DNA from: CAZMGG01 sp964565715
GTDB taxonomy: Bacteria > Planctomycetota > UBA1135 > UBA2386
NCBI GenBank assembly: GCA_964565715.1
Contig: CAZMGG010000067.1
Location: 1-29,716 of the forward strand
DNA length: 29,716 nt
Direction: 5' to 3'
Positions 25,960-29,716 of the stretch are shown here, piece after piece. A model generated the notes under the pieces. It worked only from the letters and a program-made list of their open reading frames with translations, ran no database searches and was not told where the DNA came from. Positions within the stretch are counted from its first letter, which is position 1; each line of letters opens with the position of its first letter. Made by a program: the position numbers and the translations under genes.

Positions 25960-26244
25960 ATGGATCCCAAGCCTGGAACCAAGACCGGACCGAAGACCGG
26001 ACCCACCGGCGGACCGCCTCCCGGCGCGTCGGCGGGGGCGCTCGGCGCCGGCCTGACCTTCGCGGTGACGGTGGCCCTGTTCGCGCTCGGCGGACTGTGG
26101 CTCGACGGCAGGCTCGGATCCAAGCCGTGGTGCGTGCTGGCGGGGACCCTGCTGGGGATCGTCGGCGGCACCATCCACCTGCTGCGGGTGCTGGCGCCGG
26201 AGACCCTGCCGTTCGGCAGGCGGCGTCCCCCCGATCGAACGTGA
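25960..26244 (+). CDS. atpZ: AtpZ-like small membrane protein
   Basis: This 94-residue protein has a Lys/Thr/Gly/Pro-rich N-terminal tail (GTKTGPKTGPTGG), then two membrane helices at about 27-46 and 57-78 linked by GGLWLDGRLGSKPW. That hairpin is the signature of AtpZ (AtpI/AtpZ, F0F1-ATPase gene 1 relatives). These accessory proteins are encoded at the head of ATP synthase operons and are linked to assembly or to Mg2+/Ca2+ uptake. The ATG at 25960 is set by the strong GGGGAGA site six bases upstream; longer in-frame extensions lack one. It is the first gene of the operon and is followed 28 bases later by a second small membrane protein gene. Confidence 0.8.
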   Translation: MDPKPGTKTGPKTGPTGGPPPGASAGALGAGLTFAVTVALFALGGLWLDGRLGSKPWCVLAGTLLGIVGGTIHLLRVLAPETLPFGRRRPPDRT

Positions 26245-26272
26245 CCTGACGGCCCCACCTGACGCCGCCGAC

Positions 26273-26797
26273 ATGACCGCCCTCCCCGCCACCAGCAGCC
26301 AGCCGCCGAGCGCGCTGCGGGCCACCGTGCCCGCCGCCGCCGCCTGCCTGCTGCTGTGGGGGATCGCCATGCTGGCAGGGCTGCTGCCCCCTGGCGCCGG
26401 CGGCCCGGCGGCGCTCGGCATCGGCCTCGCCGCGCTGGCGGTGCTGCTGGCCTCCCTGCTGCACGGCCGGATGCTGGCGGCCCGGACCCCCGATGCGCGG
26501 TCGCCGGGCCTCGCCGCCGCGGTGAGCGGCGCCAGCGTCACCCGGGCGCTGGCGCTCGGCTTCGGCCTGAAGCTGCTGGCGCTCTGCCTGGGCATCGGCG
26601 TCCTGCTCCTGTGCGGCGCGAAATTCGCCGCGGCCGCCGCCTTTGCGCTCGCCTTCGCCGGTACGGCGCTGCTCTGTCAGGGTGGCGCGGCCTGGGCCCT
26701 GTCCCGCCAGCAGTTCCGCAACCCAGCTTCCCCCGGCAGTCCGACCGACGCGCCGCCCGGCCCGCCAGGCACCCGAGCCACCACCGACCACCGATGA
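26273..26797 (+). CDS. AtpI-position membrane protein of the ATP synthase operon
   Basis: The 174-residue protein has four likely membrane helices at about 19-38, 46-66, 92-114 and 117-140, and a Pro-rich C-terminal tail. Length, helix count and place between atpZ and atpB fit the AtpI/AtpR group, which helps assemble the c-ring. Direct sequence similarity to known AtpI is weak by eye, so the call leans on context. Its stop overlaps the atpB start as ATGA, so the two are translationally coupled. Confidence 0.68.
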   Translation: MTALPATSSQPPSALRATVPAAAACLLLWGIAMLAGLLPPGAGGPAALGIGLAALAVLLASLLHGRMLAARTPDARSPGLAAAVSGASVTRALALGFGLKLLALCLGIGVLLLCGAKFAAAAAFALAFAGTALLCQGGAAWALSRQQFRNPASPGSPTDAPPGPPGTRATTDHR

Positions 26798-27786
26798 CCC
26801 GAAACCTGAAGTCGCTGCTGCTCTGGTCCTGGTTCGCCGTCCTGCTGGCGGTGGTCCCGGTGGCCACCGGTCCGACGTTGCGCGCCCAGGAGGGCAACCC
26901 GCCCCCGACGCCGGCCGCCGCGCCGCAGCAGCAAGACCAGCATCACGCCCCGCGCACCCTCGACATGCCGGCGGGCGACTTCTTCAAGAAGCAGTACAGC
27001 CACAGCGTTCCGTACAAGGCCATCGTCCCGCAGTTCAGCGACGACCCGAAGGTGAACGAGTCGCTGGCGATCTACAACGTCAACAAGTTCCAGTGGTGGG
27101 CCCTGCTCCTGCTGCTGGTGATCTTCCTGCCGGTGAAGTGGAGCTTCGGCGACGGCCGGAACCCCGGCCGCGTGGTCCGCATCTTCCGCGGCTGGTGCCT
27201 GTGGATCCGCGACGAGATGGTGTACGCGGTGATGGGCAAGGAGGAGGGCAACCGGTTCGCGCCCTACTTCATCTTCCAGTTCTTCTTCGTCGCGGCGATG
27301 AACTGCATCGGCCTGATCCCGAGCTGGGACGGCCTGTGGAGCACCTACACCGCCACCGGCACGCCCTACGTGACCGGCGCGCTGGCCCTGTGCACGCTGT
27401 TCACGATGCTGTTCTTCGGCATCCGCGAGAACGGCGCGGTCGGCTTCTTCAAGAGCCTGATCCCGCACGGTCTGCCGGCCTGGCTGCTGCCGCTGATGAT
27501 CGTGGTCGAACTGGTCGGCCTGCTGGTGAAGCCGTTCGCGCTCACCATCCGCTTGTTCGCCAACATGCTGGCGGGCCACCTGGTGATCGCCTCGCTGATC
27601 GGCCTGATCTTCCTGTTCGCCAAGATGCAGGACGGTGCGGCCACCAGCTACCTGACCGCCGTGCCGGCGCTCGGCATGACGATCTTCATCTACATCATCG
27701 AGGCCTTCGTCACCCTGCTGCAGGCCTACATCTTCACCTACCTGAGCATCATCTTCCTGCACCAGGCGATGCACCCGGCGCACTGA
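26794..27786 (+). CDS. atpB: ATP synthase F0 subunit a
   Basis: This 330-residue protein is longer than the roughly 270 of E. coli. It starts with a signal-peptide-like helix (about 10-31) followed by a Pro/Gln/His-rich linker, then the normal multi-helix core. The essential arginine of the proton path is Arg253 in TIRLFANMLAGHL, the helix that faces the c-ring. GIRENGAVGFFKSLIPHGLP and EAFVTLLQAYIFTYLSIIFL are typical late segments. The long exported N terminus is seen in AtpB of several phyla including Planctomycetota and Bacteroidota. The ATG overlaps the preceding stop. Confidence 0.95.
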   Translation: MTRNLKSLLLWSWFAVLLAVVPVATGPTLRAQEGNPPPTPAAAPQQQDQHHAPRTLDMPAGDFFKKQYSHSVPYKAIVPQFSDDPKVNESLAIYNVNKFQWWALLLLLVIFLPVKWSFGDGRNPGRVVRIFRGWCLWIRDEMVYAVMGKEEGNRFAPYFIFQFFFVAAMNCIGLIPSWDGLWSTYTATGTPYVTGALALCTLFTMLFFGIRENGAVGFFKSLIPHGLPAWLLPLMIVVELVGLLVKPFALTIRLFANMLAGHLVIASLIGLIFLFAKMQDGAATSYLTAVPALGMTIFIYIIEAFVTLLQAYIFTYLSIIFLHQAMHPAH

Positions 27787-27841
27787 GCCCGGCCCCAGAT
27801 CCCCAACCGTTCCTGAACTCCAACCCGTACTCCAGACCCGA

Positions 27842-27847
27842 GAGGAA
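27842..27847 (+). promoter_or_regulatory. Ribosome-binding site of atpE
   Basis: GAGGAA lies within the AGAGGAAATG stretch. An ATG at 27848 touches this site and has no spacer. The ATG at 27854 has a 7-base spacer from the AGGA core. The site therefore favours the second ATG as the true atpE start. It is one of the strongest ribosome sites in the window, in keeping with the need for many c subunits per complex. Confidence 0.6.
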
Positions 27848-27853
27848 ATGACC

Positions 27854-28120
27854 ATGATCGCACTGTTCCAGGATCCGCAGCTCGCCATCGCGACCGCCTC
27901 CAACATCGGCTCCGGCATCGGCGCCGGCCTGGCCGCCGGCCTGGCCGCCGTCGGCGCCGCGCTCGGCATCGGCCGCATCGGCGGTTCCGCCGGCGAGGGC
28001 ATCGCCCGCCAGCCGGAGGCCGCGGACCTGATCAAGGGCAACGCGCTGCTGCTGTCGGCCCTGGTCGAAGGCGTGGCGCTGTTCGCCGCGGTCATCGGCC
28101 TGCTGCTGGCCCTCAAGTAG
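27854..28120 (+). CDS. atpE: ATP synthase F0 subunit c
   Basis: This 88-residue protein is a two-helix hairpin. The first helix is Gly/Ala-rich (GAGLAAGLAAVGAALGIG), the loop is GIARQPEA, and the second helix carries the ion-binding Glu72 in LSALVEGVALFAAVIG. The residues after it are Gly-Val rather than Ser-Thr, and the sodium-type Gln is not evident in helix 1, so it looks proton-specific. There is no long signal sequence. An alternative ATG two codons upstream (27848) is disfavoured by ribosome-site spacing. It lies 67 bases after atpB and is followed by a strong hairpin. Confidence 0.95.
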   Translation: MIALFQDPQLAIATASNIGSGIGAGLAAGLAAVGAALGIGRIGGSAGEGIARQPEAADLIKGNALLLSALVEGVALFAAVIGLLLALK

Positions 28121-28144
28121 CCGGCGGAACCGGCCTGTCCGATC

Positions 28145-28168
28145 CGTCCGCCGCCGCCGCGGCGGACG
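28145..28168 (+). other. Strong hairpin between atpE and atpF
   Basis: A perfect 10-base stem (28145-28154 with 28159-28168) closes a 4-base loop 24 bases after the atpE stop and 32 bases before the atpF start. No T-run follows, so full termination is unlikely. A stem here could protect the upstream atpE message from 3' decay or cause partial read-through. Either would help make about ten or more c subunits per b dimer. The function is inference; the stem is seen directly. Confidence 0.5.
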
Positions 28169-28200
28169 CTCCACCCGCATCCCCGAACCGAGCCCGACCC

Positions 28201-28764
28201 GTGCCAATCATCCCCAACCTGCCTGCATCGGCCGCGCTGGTCCTCGCCAGCGAGGGCGAGACCCGTTCGCTCGGCGCCCTCCTGGAGTTCATGCCGGGCG
28301 CGGCCCTGTGGACCCTGGTGGCGTTCCTGCTGGCGCTGCCGGTGATGTGGAAGTTCGTCTACGGACCGATCACCCGGGCGCTGGAGCAGCGCGACCGCAA
28401 GGTCGACGACGCCATCGCCGCCGCCGAGGCCGCCCGCAAGGCCGCCGAGGAGCAGGTGGTCGCCGCCAAGGCCGAGCTGGACAAGGCCCGGGCCGAGGCC
28501 AAGAGCATGGTGGAGCAGGCGCTGCAGCGCGCCGAGCGCCAGGGCCAGGAGGCGCTGCGGCAGGCCGAGGAGAAGGCCAAGGCGCAGCTGGCCCGGGCCA
28601 GCGAGCAGATCGCCGCCGAGAAGCACTCGGCGCTGCAGGAGATCCGCGCCCAGGCCGTCGAGCTGACCATCGCCGCCACCGGCAAGCTGCTGCAGCAGAA
28701 GGTCGACGGGCAGGCCGACCGCAGGCTGGTCGAGCAGTTCGTCGGCCAGGCGGGAGGGCGCTGA
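28201..28764 (+). CDS. atpF: ATP synthase F0 subunit b
   Basis: The 187-residue protein has one membrane helix at about 35-52 (ALWTLVAFLLALPVMWKF), then VYGPITRALEQRDRKVDDAI and a long charged coiled coil to the end. This is the peripheral stalk that links F0 to F1 through delta. The GTG at 28201 gives a 30-residue Ala/Pro-rich lead before the helix. An ATG at 28291 is a shorter alternative, starting MPGAALW just before the helix. No strong ribosome site precedes the GTG. Only one b gene is present, so a b2 homodimer is expected unless another copy exists elsewhere. Confidence 0.93.
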   Translation: MPIIPNLPASAALVLASEGETRSLGALLEFMPGAALWTLVAFLLALPVMWKFVYGPITRALEQRDRKVDDAIAAAEAARKAAEEQVVAAKAELDKARAEAKSMVEQALQRAERQGQEALRQAEEKAKAQLARASEQIAAEKHSALQEIRAQAVELTIAATGKLLQQKVDGQADRRLVEQFVGQAGGR

Positions 28765-28767
28765 GCG

Positions 28768-29301
28768 ATGAGCCTGCTGGCCCGACGCTACGCCACGGCG
28801 CTGTTCCTGGCCGCCCGCGGCAAGGGTGCCCAGGAAGCGGTGGCCCAGGACCTGCAGGCCCTGCACGGCACGCTGAACGCAGCCGCCACCAGGGCCCTGC
28901 TGGCGAGCCCCGACATCAGCGGCGCCGAGCGTTCGGCCCTGCTGGACAAGCTGGCGGCCGGCCGGCACCCGCTGGTCGGCGGCCTGCTCAAGACCCTGCA
29001 GCACCGCCGCCGGCTGGAGGTCCTGCCGGACCTGCACCCGGCCTACCGGCACCTGCTGATGGCCGACAAGGGCGAGCAGGACTGCGTGGTCGAGACCGCG
29101 CGGCCGCTGGACCAGGAACAGCTGGCGCAGGTCGAGGCGCTGGCGGCGAAGCTGTCCGGCCGCAGGGTCCGGGTCACCGTCGCGGTGCGCCCGGAGCTGC
29201 TCGGCGGCGTGCGGCTGCGGATCGGCAACGAGCTCTACGACGGCAGCCTGAGCACCGCCCTGGAGCAGCTCGAACGGAATCTCATGCAGGCGGCGATCTG
29301 A
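28768..29301 (+). CDS. atpH: ATP synthase F1 subunit delta
   Basis: This 177-residue protein has the delta (OSCP) layout. The N-terminal helical bundle starts LLARRYATALFLAA. The C-terminal part has LLGGVRLRIGNELYDGSLSTALEQL, the typical late motif. It caps the F1 head and joins it to the b stalk. It starts 3 bases after the atpF stop. The 61 bases after it, up to atpA, hold no evident structure. Confidence 0.94.
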   Translation: MSLLARRYATALFLAARGKGAQEAVAQDLQALHGTLNAAATRALLASPDISGAERSALLDKLAAGRHPLVGGLLKTLQHRRRLEVLPDLHPAYRHLLMADKGEQDCVVETARPLDQEQLAQVEALAAKLSGRRVRVTVAVRPELLGGVRLRIGNELYDGSLSTALEQLERNLMQAAI

Positions 29302-29362
29302 GCGATCGCGCCGGCACCCAGAAGCAACCAGGCAAATCACCGGAACCCCGCGGAACTGAATC

Positions 29363-29716
29363 ATGGATCTCAAACCCTCCGAAGTGGCAACCGTCCTGAA
29401 GTCCGAGATCGAGGGCTTCCAGGGCCGGATGCAGAAGTCGAGCGTCGGCACCGTGCTGATGGTGGGCGACGGCGTCGCCCGCGTGCACGGCCTCGACGAC
29501 TGCATGATGAGCGAGATGCTCGACTTCGGCAACGGAGTCAACGGCCTCGCCCTCAACCTCGAAGAGGACAACGTCGGCGCCGTGTTGCTCGGCAGCGACG
29601 CCAAGGTCAAGGAAGGCGACACCGTGCGCACGACCGGCCGCATCATCTCGGTGCCGACCGGCCTGCAGATGTGTGGTCGCGTCGTCGACGCGCTCGGCCG
29701 CGCGGTCGACGGCAAG
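29363..29716 (+). CDS. atpA: ATP synthase F1 subunit alpha, 5' part only
   Basis: The window ends 118 codons into this gene. The visible part is the N-terminal beta-barrel domain of subunit alpha: SSVGTVLMVGDGVARVHGLDD, then LALNLEEDNVGAVLLG and GDTVRTTGRIISVPTG. The nucleotide-binding P-loop lies beyond the end of the window. The start ATG has only a weak ribosome site. Genes for gamma, beta and epsilon would be expected to follow. Confidence 0.95.
   Translation, partial: MDLKPSEVATVLKSEIEGFQGRMQKSSVGTVLMVGDGVARVHGLDDCMMSEMLDFGNGVNGLALNLEEDNVGAVLLGSDAKVKEGDTVRTTGRIISVPTGLQMCGRVVDALGRAVDGK

Noticed and set aside
29302..29309. GCGATCGC palindrome just after atpH.
   Set aside because: A single 8-base palindrome in GC-rich DNA is expected by chance, and no second copy was noticed nearby.
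26677..29715. A long minus-strand open frame opposite the ATP synthase genes.
   Set aside because: The plus strand encodes clearly recognisable AtpB, AtpE, AtpF, AtpH and AtpA; the antisense product is low-complexity.

Overview
This is a very GC-rich, densely coded bacterial window with no RNA genes, insertion sequences, CRISPR arrays or phage genes that I can see. The best guess for the host is a Planctomycetota bacterium. That rests on the style of the secreted and lipoproteins, on a long AtpB with its own signal peptide, and on the overall gene mix. It is an inference, because no marker gene here settles taxonomy. Genes are packed with NTGA or TGATG overlaps, so translational coupling is widespread. 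GTG starts are frequent.

Region 1 (1-12733, plus strand) is an exopolysaccharide locus of the exosortase (EpsH/XrtA) type. It opens with the dTDP-rhamnose genes rmlA (3' end only), rmlD and rmlB. After a 162-bp gap with promoter-like sequence come a Wza-like export lipoprotein, a Wzz/GumC-like chain-length protein, an O-antigen-ligase-like membrane protein, an asparagine-synthetase-type amidotransferase, two GT4 glycosyltransferases, an exosortase fused to an EpsI domain, and a NodB-type polysaccharide deacetylase. Together they would make nucleotide sugar, assemble, modify, polymerise and export a polysaccharide, and process exosortase-dependent surface proteins. No sorting-signal substrate protein is visible in the window.

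Region 2 (12667-18834, minus strand) holds ndk, an NFACT/RqcH-like protein and a 1354-residue membrane-anchored helical-repeat protein. The last of these runs into the 3' end of the deacetylase gene from the opposite strand. A small coiled-coil lipoprotein gene (18855-19556, plus) diverges from ndk.

Region 3 (19572-25827, minus strand) runs, in transcription order, through a two-TM membrane protein of unknown role, a secreted protein of unknown role, hslU without an adjacent hslV, an ECF-like sigma factor, a single-pass membrane protein with three DFV motifs (candidate anti-sigma factor), and a secreted protein with a CPPC motif. The last three are overlapped and look like one regulatory module. 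It is the least familiar unit in the window and the best candidate for something undescribed.

Region 4 (25960-29716, plus strand) is the start of an F-type ATP synthase operon: an AtpZ-like protein, an AtpI-position membrane protein, atpB, atpE, atpF, atpH and the 5' part of atpA. A promoter-like sequence lies upstream and a strong hairpin lies between atpE and atpF. The c subunit looks proton-type, not sodium-type.
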